A stretch of 64,000 bases of DNA from Phytohabitans suffuscus (lineage in GTDB: Bacteria; Actinomycetota; Actinomycetes; Mycobacteriales; Micromonosporaceae), in the NCBI RefSeq assembly GCF_011764565.1, contig NZ_AP022871.1, positions 4,526,320-4,590,319 of the forward strand, in the 5' to 3' direction. Numbering within the stretch: the stretch's first letter is position 1; each line of letters starts with the position of its first letter. The notes under the pieces were generated by a model. That model had not been told where the DNA came from. It saw only the letters and a list, made by a program, of their open reading frames with translations, and did no database searches. Both the position numbers and the translations under genes were made by a program. Of this stretch, positions 10,104 to 18,808 are shown in pieces.

Positions 10104-11332
10104 GCCAGTCCCTTGACGCGGCGGACCAGCACCGGCAGCAGCCAGGTGCCGAGCACGCCGAGGCGGGCGCCCGCCTCGGCCTGGCGGTCGGCGAGGTAGC
10201 GGGCGGCGAGGTCGACGAGGTAGAGCAGCGCGGTGAGCCGGGCCGCGGCGCCGGTCACCCCGAACGGGTCCAGCAGCGCCGGCGCCACCCCGAGCGTCGC
10301 CTCCACCGCGGCCTCGGCGTCCGATGTGGACTGGATCCGGCGCTGCAGGTCGTGGTGGACCGCGTCGAAGCCGAGCGGCACGCCGGTGGTGAACCGCTCC
10401 CAGTCCCAGACGAGCAGCGTGTCGGCGAGCGTGGCCATGTTCCAGGGCGACCAGTCGCCGTGCCACGCGCCGTACCGCAGGTCGACGTCCCCGCCCCGCT
10501 CGACCAGCGACCGGGCGGCGGTGCCCAGCGTGGCACCCTCCGGCCGGTCGGCGACCGCGTCCAGCCGGTCGCGCAGCTCCGCCCAGTACGGGCTGGTGGC
10601 CAGCCAGCTCCGGGACGTGCCGCAGCAGCCGGCCACCTCGCGCATCGCGGCGGCGAGCCGTTCCGGCGCGAGCGGTGCGCGCGGGCGCCACACCGGCAGC
10701 GGCGACTGGACCAGCACCTGGTGCCCCCGCCACTCGCCGGCGTGCAGCACCCGTGGCACGGTCACGTCGCGCAGGCCGACGTGGGAGAGGGCGCTGAGCG
10801 CGGTGGTCTCGGCGCGTACCAGGCGGCGGGTCAGCGGGCCGGTGCCGAGCTTGGCGAAACCCAGCGTCCCGCCGTCGAGGGAGATCAGCTGGAGCACCGG
10901 CTTGCGGTTGGCCCGGATCGGTCCGATGTGGACGCTCACCGACAGGTCGGTGCCGAGCGCCTCGCGCAGGTACCCGTCGATCGTGTCGCCGGCCGGCCCG
11001 CAGACGCGTACCCGATGGCGGAGCAGGACCGCGGCGGCGCCCGGCGTGCGGAGGACGGCGACCACCGCGTCGCGCTTGAGGCGGGCGATCCGCGACTGCG
11101 GCTCGGCGTAACGGCGTACGGCCGCGGCGGCGACCCGGCGGGAGCGCGTGGGCACGAGCAGCCGCGGCCGGCGCGCGTCCGGCACGGCGATGTACTCGGC
11201 GACGACCGGCGATCTCCCCCGAGTCGTGCATGGCTCGGGGTAGAGCAGCCGCAGGACCTCCTCCAGGTACTGGGCGCGCAGGGCGGCGTCACCCGCGGTA
11301 AGTCGGGCGGGTGCGGTTTTGACCGGGCTCAC
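10100..11332 (-). CDS. aminoglycoside-phosphotransferase-fold protein of exopolysaccharide operon
   Basis: 410 residues starting at GTG 11332, overlapping the polymerase stop (GTGA). The C-terminal two-thirds has the APH/choline-kinase fold: a P-loop-like FAKLGTGPLTRRLVRAE segment, the catalytic loop YGAWHGDWSPWNM and the metal-binding LLVWDWERF. The N-terminal about 120 residues (RPRLLVPTRSRRVAAAAVRR) are an extra basic domain I do not recognise. Family members phosphorylate small hydroxylated substrates. Within this operon the target could be a sugar, an alcohol substituent or a lipid-linked intermediate. Nothing suggests a resistance function: no aminoglycoside gene is nearby and the gene is translationally coupled to polysaccharide genes on both sides. 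Confidence 0.75.
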   Translation of the reverse strand: MSPVKTAPARLTAGDAALRAQYLEEVLRLLYPEPCTTRGRSPVVAEYIAVPDARRPRLLVPTRSRRVAAAAVRRYAEPQSRIARLKRDAVVAVLRTPGAAAVLLRHRVRVCGPAGDTIDGYLREALGTDLSVSVHIGPIRANRKPVLQLISLDGGTLGFAKLGTGPLTRRLVRAETTALSALSHVGLRDVTVPRVLHAGEWRGHQVLVQSPLPVWRPRAPLAPERLAAAMREVAGCCGTSRSWLATSPYWAELRDRLDAVADRPEGATLGTAARSLVERGGDVDLRYGAWHGDWSPWNMATLADTLLVWDWERFTTGVPLGFDAVHHDLQRRIQSTSDAEAAVEATLGVAPALLDPFGVTGAAARLTALLYLVDLAARYLADRQAEAGARLGVLGTWLLPVLVRRVKGLA

Positions 11333-12690
11333 ACTCGTTCCTCCGGAGGCAGGGCATTGCGCCACAGGAGGGCGAATGCCAGGAACATGAATGCGAGGGG
11401 TGTGACCAGCGTGTTGTACCAGAGCATCGAGGCGAAGGCGCCGAAGATGGCGCAGCTCGCGGCGATGCCGATGGGGCTGCGGTCGCGGCGGAACCGCCAC
11501 AGCCCGTACCCGAAGAAGCCCAGGTAGGCGGCGGTGCCGACCAGGCCGTGGGCGAAGAGGAGCTGCCAGAGCTGGCCGTTGCCGCCGACGGTGAAGTTGC
11601 CGCAGCGTTCGCAGGCCGCGCTCTCGCCGACGGTGATCGAGTTGCGCCCGCCCATCGTGGTGCGGGTCGACCCGAACCCGATCACCGGCGACTCGGCCAT
11701 CCCGGTGACCGCCCGCTCCATCAGGAACGAGCGCACGCCGTTGGACTTGCCGTCGTCCAGCCGAGCGCCGACGACACCGCCCAGCGGCGTGAGCGCGAGC
11801 GCGCAGGCCAGCGCCGCGGCGCCGACGGCCAGCCCGCCGATCGCCCAGACCCGGCCGGCGGCGGCGAGGCGGACGGCCACGTACACCGCCGCGACGCCGA
11901 GGCCGATCCACAGGCCGCGGTTGAGGGAGTGCACCACCGGTACGACCGAGACCGCGAGGCAGGCCAGCGCGAACAACCGGGTGCGGCGGCGGGCCGGGTA
12001 GCCCCACGCCCACGCGACGAACCAGACCACGAGCAGGCAGAAGTTGTTGCCCCAGGTGTTCGTGTACCCCCAGGGCGCCGCCGGCCGCGGGTGCGCGTCC
12101 CGCACCACGTCCATGATCTGCGCCGCGTACGGGTGGACGAGCGACTGCACGAAGCCTTTGTCGCGGACGTGCCCGGGCAGCAGCATCTCGACCGGCGACG
12201 TGAACTCGAAGCCGCTGGCGAAGACGCCGAGGAGCCCTCCGGCCACCGTGATCGTGAAGAGCCAGGCGAGGAGGCCGACGAGCCGGCGGCGGGACAGCTC
12301 GGCCTCGGTGAGGTTGCCGGCGTAGACCAGCAGGACGGTGAGCGCGCCGTACTGGCTCACCCGGTAGCCGGCGCCGAGCAGGCGGCTGCTGGCGTGCTCG
12401 TCCACCGCGCCGGCCGGCTCGGCGCCGAGCACGGCGACCCCGACGACGACCGTGGCGAGAAACACCGCCCAGAGCGCGAAGCCGGGCGGGAGCCGCACCG
12501 GGCGGCCGGCGACGTGGGCCCGGAGCAGCAGGGCGGCCATGGGTACGGCGACCAGCGGGAAGATCAGTACGCCGAGGCCGAGCGCCCACCACAGTGGATA
12601 GAGCAGGAGCACGCCGGCCAGTGGCCAGGCGGGCAGCGTTCGTCGGGTAGGGGTCTGCGGCGGCGCCGGAGCCCCCAGCAGGGCGGTCAT
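11329..12690 (-). CDS. O-antigen ligase/polymerase-like membrane protein
   Basis: 453 residues from ATG 12690 (ATGA overlap with the Wzz-like gene stop). About eleven hydrophobic segments and a large extracytoplasmic loop between later helices that contains RNSITVGESAACERCGNF with three cysteines or Cys-flanked positions, as in Wzy/WaaL-type proteins. The motif SLNRGLWIGLGVAA, with Arg-Gly in the helix, is typical of the Wzy_C/O-antigen ligase superfamily. The role is polymerisation of undecaprenyl-linked repeat units or ligation of finished glycan at the outer face of the membrane. With a flippase, a Wzz-like co-polymerase and sulfotransferase in one coupled operon, the Wzy role is more likely. 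Confidence 0.82.
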   Translation of the reverse strand: MTALLGAPAPPQTPTRRTLPAWPLAGVLLLYPLWWALGLGVLIFPLVAVPMAALLLRAHVAGRPVRLPPGFALWAVFLATVVVGVAVLGAEPAGAVDEHASSRLLGAGYRVSQYGALTVLLVYAGNLTEAELSRRRLVGLLAWLFTITVAGGLLGVFASGFEFTSPVEMLLPGHVRDKGFVQSLVHPYAAQIMDVVRDAHPRPAAPWGYTNTWGNNFCLLVVWFVAWAWGYPARRRTRLFALACLAVSVVPVVHSLNRGLWIGLGVAAVYVAVRLAAAGRVWAIGGLAVGAAALACALALTPLGGVVGARLDDGKSNGVRSFLMERAVTGMAESPVIGFGSTRTTMGGRNSITVGESAACERCGNFTVGGNGQLWQLLFAHGLVGTAAYLGFFGYGLWRFRRDRSPIGIAASCAIFGAFASMLWYNTLVTPLAFMFLAFALLWRNALPPEERV

Positions 12691-14369
12691 CTGCGCGGGC
12701 CTGGGCCCGGTGGCAGTCGGATCACCGCGGTGGAGGTGTTCAGGTCGACCTCGGCGAGGCCGGCGGAGCTGAGGTCGGTGGGCTCGCCCGGGGCCGCGAC
12801 CGGCCGCTCGGGAGCGGGTGCGGCGGGCAGGGCGCGGGTGGGCTTGGGCGGGCGCGGGCCGGAGGTGACCGGGGCGGGGGAGAGCCGGGGTACGACCACC
12901 GCGCCGAGCAGGGGCGTGCCGACCCGGCGCAGCTGCTCGGCGGCGTCGCTCACGTCCGGCCGCCGGGTGCGCCGCAGCTCGACCGCGATGATCGCGGCGT
13001 CGGCGAGGCTGGCGAGGCTCTGCGCGTCGGCGCTGCTGGAGGTGGCCGGGGCCTCGATCACCACGTACCCGGGTCGGGCGCTGAGCAGGTCGAGCGCGTC
13101 GCGCAAGCCCTGCGACTGCATGAGCCCGGCGGCGCTGGCGGTCCCGCCCGTGGTGATCACCCGCAGCGACGGGATCCGCGGCGCGTGCTGTACCGCGGCG
13201 GCGAGCCCCACGCGGCCGGCGAGCACGTCCGACAGCCCTGGCGTGGCGGCGACGCCGAAGATCGTGGCGAGCGGCGCGGTGTCCGCGACGCTGTCCGGCA
13301 GGTGGGCGCCGACAAGGATCACGTCGCTGCCGGTGCGCGCGAGGGCGGCGGCCAGGTTGGCGGCGACGAGTGTGGAGGCGACCCCGCGGCTGGCCCCGGC
13401 GACCACGACCACCTTGTCGTCCGGGCCGAGGCTGGCGACTACCTCGTTGCGCAGCCGGTTGAACGTCCCGCCGCCCTCGCCGTGCGCCGGCAGCACCCCG
13501 TCGAGCCGGGCCTCCTCGCCCCGCGCCAGCTCGGCCAGCACGGGCACGCGGGTACGGCGGAAGACGTCGGCGGCGACCCGCACGCGCCGGTCGAGGCGCT
13601 CGCGCAGCAGTGCCACGCCGGAGCCGAGCAGCAGGCCGACCATGGTCCCGGTGGCGAGGTTGAGCATCGGGTCGGGCTTGACCGGAGTCTCGGGCAGCCG
13701 GGCGTCGCTGATGATCTTGCCGCCGGTCACCGTGGCTGTGGTGAGGTCGTTCAGCTTGCCGCTGAGGCTGTTGAGCTGGTTCTGCGCGGTGGCTCGCTGG
13801 CTCTCCAGGTTGGGGCGCAGCGGGCTGCCGTCGGTGAGGGCGGCCAGGCGCCCGTTCACCTGGGTGAGTGTCTGGCTGAGCTGCCTGACCTTGGCGTTGA
13901 GGGCGCTGATCTGCGCGTTCAGGTCGGCCTTCGCGCTCTCCTCGCGGTTGCGCAGGTACGCCTCGGCGAACGCGTGCGAGCCGGCCCGCGCCGACTCGGG
14001 GTCGCCGGCGGTGAAGGTGACCACGAGGACGGCGGTGTTCGCCGGCACCTCGACCGCGGCTTGGCGGGCCAGGTCGTCCGGCGGTGTGGGGCTGCGCAGC
14101 AGCTCGGCGGCGCCCACGGCCACGGCGGTGGAGCGGACGAGCTGGGCTTCGGTGTCCAGGTTGATGTCGCCCTTGGTGCGCCCGCCGACCACGTTCGTGT
14201 CCTGCCCGGCCGGCTGGACGAGGACAGAGGTGGCCGACTCGTACACCTTGGGCTGGACGTGCGTGACGAGGACCGCGCCGCCGAGCCCGGCGAGCGTGAG
14301 CAGGAGTACCACCCACCAGTGCCGCCGGAGCATGCCGAGGTAGTCGGAAACGTCGGTGGAGGAGTCCAT
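12687..14369 (-). CDS. Wzz/BY-kinase-like protein with inactive nucleotide site
   Basis: 560 residues from ATG 14369 (MDSSTDVSDYLGMLRRHWW); a longer upstream frame to 14507 lacks any start signal. Domains: N-terminal Wzz helix (about 16-36), periplasmic helical region with coiled coil (SALNAKVRQLSQTLTQVNG), second membrane helix with VKPDPMLNLATGTMVGLLLG, then a cytoplasmic CpsD/BY-kinase-like domain. Its nucleotide loop is GASRGVAST where active kinases have GxGKST, and the following strand ends VILVGAHLPD instead of VDAD, so both the P-loop lysine and the Walker A' aspartate are gone. No C-terminal tyrosine cluster is present; the tail is Pro-rich. I infer a chain-length regulator that binds partners but does not phosphorylate. 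First gene of the minus-strand operon. Confidence 0.82.
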   Translation of the reverse strand: MDSSTDVSDYLGMLRRHWWVVLLLTLAGLGGAVLVTHVQPKVYESATSVLVQPAGQDTNVVGGRTKGDINLDTEAQLVRSTAVAVGAAELLRSPTPPDDLARQAAVEVPANTAVLVVTFTAGDPESARAGSHAFAEAYLRNREESAKADLNAQISALNAKVRQLSQTLTQVNGRLAALTDGSPLRPNLESQRATAQNQLNSLSGKLNDLTTATVTGGKIISDARLPETPVKPDPMLNLATGTMVGLLLGSGVALLRERLDRRVRVAADVFRRTRVPVLAELARGEEARLDGVLPAHGEGGGTFNRLRNEVVASLGPDDKVVVVAGASRGVASTLVAANLAAALARTGSDVILVGAHLPDSVADTAPLATIFGVAATPGLSDVLAGRVGLAAAVQHAPRIPSLRVITTGGTASAAGLMQSQGLRDALDLLSARPGYVVIEAPATSSSADAQSLASLADAAIIAVELRRTRRPDVSDAAEQLRRVGTPLLGAVVVPRLSPAPVTSGPRPPKPTRALPAAPAPERPVAAPGEPTDLSSAGLAEVDLNTSTAVIRLPPGPGPRR

Positions 14370-14570
14370 GGGTGGAAGTGGGACCTTTCGCGGGTTCGGG
14401 GTCTCAGGGCTCAACGGCCGGCCGCCCGAGTTCGTAACTCCCGGCGTGTCGGTCCGCGTATCAAAATAAAAGGTGTGAAACGGGCTAAAGCCGTATAGCG
14501 TAGCCATGGGTACCAGCCGTCACGGCGGCACCACCCCGCACATCCGCCACGCGGTACGGGAGGTCTTCCC

Positions 14571-16445
14571 ATGGCCAGGGCTCAGATATCGGGTGTGACC
14601 GGGATCGCGGTCGGCGCCACGGCTCTCGCGGTACTGGCCGGATACGCCGGCGGCCAGCTCGGACGGGCACCCGACCAGCGGATCGCCGCCGCCGAGGACA
14701 CGTACGCGAGCACGAGCGACCCGCACCGCGGCGGTGGCGGGGGTGTCGAGCTGGTCGCCGGCGGGATGGGTGGTGGCGCCGCGGTGACCTACCTGAAGTT
14801 CGCCGTCGACGGGCTGCGCGGCGGCAAGTCGCCGGCCAGGGCCGAGGTGCGGCTGAGCCGGCGCGCGGGTGAGCTGCCCGGCCGCGTCGAGCTGACCCGG
14901 GTGCCCGCCACCGACTGGCGCGAGCGCACGCTCAACGCCCGCACCGCGCCCCAGCTCGGCACGGTCGTGGCGAGCGTCGCGCCGGGGCGGTACGACGAGA
15001 GCGTGGTCTTCGACGTGAGCCAGGTGGTCCAGCGCGCGGGGACGTACGCGTTCGCGGTGACCGCGCCGGCCGGCGACGGTTACGCGAGCTTCTGGGCCAA
15101 GGAGGGCGTGCCGCCGATCGACTCGCTGGCCCGGCCCACGCTGTGGCTCTCCTGGATCGGCAAGGTCACGCCGTCGCTCCCGTCGATGCCGACCGCGCCG
15201 TCGTTGCCCGGGATGCCGACCGTGCCTTCGATGCCCGGGATGCCGAGTGCGCCGGGCATGCCGACCCTGCCGGGCATGCCGACCCTGCCCGGGATGCCCA
15301 CGGTGCCCGGGACGCCGCCGCCACCGACCACTCCGCCTGGCACCGTCTCCCCGTCACCCACGATGCCGTCACCGACGACGCCTTCACCCACGATGCCGTC
15401 ACCGACGACACCTTCACCGACGACGCCTTCACCGACGACGCCGTCACCCACGACGTCGCCGCCCGACCCGGATCCGAGCTGCGTCACCGACAGCAAGCTC
15501 GTGCCGAGCTGCGGGGTGCTCTGGGGCGTGGCCCCCGGCGCGCACACGGACACCCCGCGCGACCAGGCGCTCGCCGAGTTCGAGCGGAAGACCGGGCGCA
15601 AGCAGGCGATCTACCACGCGTACCACCGTGGTCAGGAGAACTTCCCGACCGCGGCGGAGGTCGAGATCGCCCGCGACCGGGTGCTCTTCCTCAACTGGAA
15701 GCCGAGGGGCGCCACCTGGGCCCGGATCGCGAACGGCGACCCGGCCACCGAGGCGTACCTCGACAAGCTCGCCGCCCGCATGAAGGGCTCGCTCACCGAG
15801 CCGTTCTTCTTCACCGTGCACCACGAGCCGGAGAACGACGTGGACCCCCGCGCCGGCTCCGGCCTGACCGCGACCGACTACGCGGCGATGGTGCGGAAGG
15901 TGATCCTCGGGCTCCGCGAGCGCGGAGTGTCCAACCTGGTCTCGGTGATGAACTACATGGCGTACGTGCCGTGGAACACCCAGCCCTGGTTCGAGAGCCT
16001 CTACCCGGGTGACGACGTGATCGACTGGATCGCCTTCGACACGTACGCGTACAGCGAGCCCGGCGAGTACGGCTTCGGCGACTTCGCCGAGATGGTCAAC
16101 CGCCGCTCCAGCAGCAAGCCGTCCTGGCCCGGCTTCTACGACTGGGCCGCCGAGCGCTACCCGGACAAGCCGCTGATGCTCGGCGAGTGGGGCGTCTGGC
16201 ACGCCAGCGCCAACCCCGGCCACCGGGCCGAGTTCTACCGCTCGGTGAGCCGCCAGATCCCGCTCTTTCCACGGATCAAGGCGATGGTGTACTTCGACAC
16301 CCCGGCCGACCAGCGCGGCCGTGACTCCCGTGTGGACCGTACGCCGGACGGGCTCGCCGCCTACCGCGACCTGGGACTGGAGCGCACCTTCCAGGTGCGG
16401 GTCAGGCCGGCTGGAGACGCGGCTCGACCCACCCCGTCTCCGTGA
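14571..16445 (+). CDS. secreted GH26-like glycoside hydrolase with collagen-like/PT-rich linker
   Basis: 624 residues, ATG 14571 with GGGAGG 7 nt upstream. N-terminal hydrophobic signal or anchor (about 8-30), then a beta-rich domain beginning AEDTYASTS that resembles carbohydrate-binding modules of the DNRLRE/CBM96 type. A low-complexity linker follows (about 205-305): first LPGMPT/MPGMPS-type units, then PSPTT units, encoded by near-perfect short repeats at 15170-15465. The catalytic (beta/alpha)8 domain carries FTVHHEPEND (probable acid/base Glu) and LMLGEWGVWH (probable nucleophile Glu). It is divergent from the exopolysaccharide operon, and its catalytic part resembles the lipoprotein at 6814-7772. 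Likely acts on extracellular polysaccharide, perhaps the polymer made here. Confidence 0.82.
   Translation: MARAQISGVTGIAVGATALAVLAGYAGGQLGRAPDQRIAAAEDTYASTSDPHRGGGGGVELVAGGMGGGAAVTYLKFAVDGLRGGKSPARAEVRLSRRAGELPGRVELTRVPATDWRERTLNARTAPQLGTVVASVAPGRYDESVVFDVSQVVQRAGTYAFAVTAPAGDGYASFWAKEGVPPIDSLARPTLWLSWIGKVTPSLPSMPTAPSLPGMPTVPSMPGMPSAPGMPTLPGMPTLPGMPTVPGTPPPPTTPPGTVSPSPTMPSPTTPSPTMPSPTTPSPTTPSPTTPSPTTSPPDPDPSCVTDSKLVPSCGVLWGVAPGAHTDTPRDQALAEFERKTGRKQAIYHAYHRGQENFPTAAEVEIARDRVLFLNWKPRGATWARIANGDPATEAYLDKLAARMKGSLTEPFFFTVHHEPENDVDPRAGSGLTATDYAAMVRKVILGLRERGVSNLVSVMNYMAYVPWNTQPWFESLYPGDDVIDWIAFDTYAYSEPGEYGFGDFAEMVNRRSSSKPSWPGFYDWAAERYPDKPLMLGEWGVWHASANPGHRAEFYRSVSRQIPLFPRIKAMVYFDTPADQRGRDSRVDRTPDGLAAYRDLGLERTFQVRVRPAGDAARPTPSP
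15170..15465 (+). repeat. in-gene short tandem repeats encoding Pro-rich linker
   Basis: The first part repeats a 12-15 nt unit coding (L/M)PGMPT or similar; the second part repeats a 15 nt unit coding PSPTT or PSPTM. The repeats keep frame throughout. Such tracts are prone to copy-number change and assembly error, so the linker length may differ from the real one. Confidence 0.85.
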
Positions 16446-17929
16446 GGTGCTGCAGCACCAACTGCACCGCCTCCTCGATCGGCATCTCGCTGGTGTCGAG
16501 GACCAGGTCGGCGTCGGTGGGCACCTCGTACGGGTCGTCGATCCCGGTCATGCCCCGGAGCTGCCCGGCGCGGGCCTTGGCGTACAGGCCCTTGCGGTCG
16601 CGCTGCTCGCAGACGGCGAGCGGGGTCGAGACGTACACGAGGATGAAGCCGGCGCCCGCCTCGTGGGCGAGCGCGCGGGCGGTGGCCCTGGCCCTCGCGT
16701 AGGGCGCGATCGGGCAGCACAGCGCCATGCCGCGGTGGCGGGCCACCTCGGCGGCGACCCAGCCGATCCGCCGCACGTTGGTGTCGCGGTCTTCCCGGGT
16801 GAAGCCGAGCCCCTTGGTCAGCTCGCGCCGCACGACGTCGCCGTCGAGGAGGGTGACCGTGCGGTCGCCGCTCTCCCGCAGCGCGTCGGAGACGCCCCGC
16901 GCGATGGTCGACTTGCCCGAGCCGGAGAGCCCGGTGAAGAAGACGACCAGCCCGCGGTGCCGGCGCGGCGGCCGGGCCCGGGACAGCTCCTTGGCGACCG
17001 CCGGCGGGGTGTGCCACTCGGGCAGCGGGAAGCCGCGGTCGAGCAGGTCTTCGATCTCCTCCGGGCGCAGCGCCAGCCGGCGGTTGCGCGGGGGATGTCG
17101 TCGCGCCAGCGCCACTGGCCGTCGCGGTTGTCGTAGGCGAGCTCGCGGGGCACCAGCACGCGCGGGCCGCCGCCGGAGAGCATCTCGCCGGTGGAGAGCA
17201 GGTGGGTCACCCCGTACGCCGCGGCGACCCGGGCGCGTAGCAGCGCGTCGCGGATCTCGTCGCCGCGCCGGGCCAGTGGCACCGCGACGAGCGTGGCCGG
17301 GGCATCCGGTCGCGGGCGGCGAACACGGCCCGCACCAGCACCTCGGGCGGCAGCCCGTCGGGGCCCTGGTCGGCGACCGGGATGAGGATCAGCAGGTGCG
17401 CCGCGAGCGTGCGGGCGGCGTGCGCGATCTGTGCCAACTGTGGACGGTGCAGCGGCCGGTCGGCGATCACCCCGAGCACGCGGCCGGGCGGCAGCAGCGA
17501 CTTGACCTCTTCGGGTGTGCGCCGCAGCCGCTGGAACGGGCCGTGCCCGCCGTCGCCCAGCCGCCGCACGGCACCGCCCACGCCGTACCGCCCGTCGCGG
17601 GTCGGCCAGGCGTCCGTCACGTCGACGGCGGCCACCGGCGCGCCTTCGAGGTCGGTCAGCACCAGCGCCCGCCGGAGCGGGTTTTCCAGGTCGAGGTCGG
17701 AGACCAGGCCGCCGGGGACCTCCAGGGTCACCGGCACCGGCCACGGGGTGCCGTCGGCCAGGCGCCCGCGCCGGGCCAGGCCGGACAGGTCGGCCCGGCC
17801 GAGGAAGCCACCCAGGGGCGTGTAGGCCCCGGACAGGAGCAGTTCGAGGTCGGCCAGCTCAAAGGAGCGCGGCGTATAGGCCGGCGCGTCGCGCAGCACC
17901 TCGTCGGGCATCACCCACCCGTTGCTCAT
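16402..17929 (-). CDS. cysC: APS kinase fused to degenerate ATP-sulfurylase-like domain; frameshifts at 17299-17302 and 17090-17094
   Basis: Three consecutive frames make one protein of about 509 residues when one base is added at a G4 run (17299-17302) and one at a G5 run (17090-17094). The start is taken at ATG 17929 (MSNGWVMPDEVL). The C-terminal 200 residues are a complete adenylylsulfate kinase: GLSGSGKST, LLDGDVVRREL, FTREDRDTNVRRIG and IAPYARARA. It phosphorylates APS to PAPS, the sulfotransferase donor. The N-terminal 280 residues resemble ATP sulfurylase, but the QTRNPxHxxH signature is reduced to IADRPLHRPQ and the GRDHAG motif is missing, so sulfurylase activity is doubtful. It converges on the secreted hydrolase gene and fits sulfated-glycan synthesis. 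Confidence 0.82.
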
Positions 17930-18069
17930 CCCACCCCCAACGGCGAACCGGCTCACAGTTTCTCAGCCGCCCGCTCATCGGTCGAGAGTGCCACGGCTCC
18001 CCGGTGTCTGCTACCGGTCGCAGAGAAGATACCGGTACGGGGGTGTGGCCGGCGCCGGTGCCCGGCAAC

Positions 18070-18594
18070 TCACACGCGGGCGAGGGTGGCGGCGCCGAAC
18101 GACACGGCGAAGCGCTTGCACCAGATGGAGACGCTGCCGAGCTTGTCGAGGTCGGTGCCGGCGGGGATCTCGTACGCCTGGTCACCCTTGTTGCCCTTGA
18201 GGCGGCCGAGCTCCAGCCACGCGCCGTCATCGAAGACCCGCCAGCCCGCTATGCCTTCCTTGACCGGCTGGTCGCTCAGCCATACCCGCAGGTCAGGGCC
18301 GTTTGAGGTGTCGAGGGCAACGAGTTCGAGGCGGTGCGAGCCGTCCGCGTTCCGGATGATCCGGGCCGTGCCGGAGGTCTCGTGCTCGTGGGTGACGAAC
18401 ATGCCCTGCCGCACCACCGCGGGCCCTTCCGGCGCGGCGCTCGGCGCCGCCGGCGGCGACACCGGGATCGCCGCCAGGGTCTCGCTCACCTCCTTGTCGG
18501 TGATGAGCTTCCAGGGCTGGAACCAATACAGGCCGAGCGTGCCGCCCACCGCGAGGACGGCCACGACGATCCAGGTCACCGGTCGACGAAGCAC
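18070..18594 (-). CDS. membrane-anchored DM13-domain protein
   Basis: 174 residues. A single N-terminal membrane segment (WIVVAVLAVGGTLGLYWF) is followed by an external domain beginning after a Pro/Ala linker. The pattern GTARIIRNADGSHRLEL, the segment NGPDLRVWLSD and a C-terminal single cysteine in SVSIWCKRFAVSFG match the DM13 domain, proposed to take part in electron transfer or redox chemistry outside the cell. It lies about 140 nt upstream of the APS-kinase gene on the same strand and is divergent from the ABC exporter at 18809. No role in polysaccharide synthesis can be shown. Confidence 0.78.
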   Translation of the reverse strand: MLRRPVTWIVVAVLAVGGTLGLYWFQPWKLITDKEVSETLAAIPVSPPAAPSAAPEGPAVVRQGMFVTHEHETSGTARIIRNADGSHRLELVALDTSNGPDLRVWLSDQPVKEGIAGWRVFDDGAWLELGRLKGNKGDQAYEIPAGTDLDKLGSVSIWCKRFAVSFGAATLARV

Positions 18595-18808
18595 GACATC
18601 ATTAGACCGCCCGGACCGGCCGGGCGACCCTTATGAAACTGTTACCGCATGGTCGGTATTGTGACCGTGCGGTGCAGCAAAGTGACCAGCTTGCTGGTGG
18701 AGGCGGAGGCTACAACCGGGGACATAGGCCCGTCGGGTGAGACCCTGAGGACAGGTCCAGGGTTACGCCTGATACCTCCCGACACGTTCGGTTACCTACG
18801 CTGACCGC

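Noticed and set aside
10100..11332. Aminoglycoside resistance kinase
   Set aside because: APH fold is broad; the gene is translationally coupled inside a polysaccharide operon and no antibiotic-related gene is near.
15080..15601. Glycine/valine-rich repeated protein on the minus strand
   Set aside because: It is the complement of the Pro-rich linker of the secreted hydrolase.
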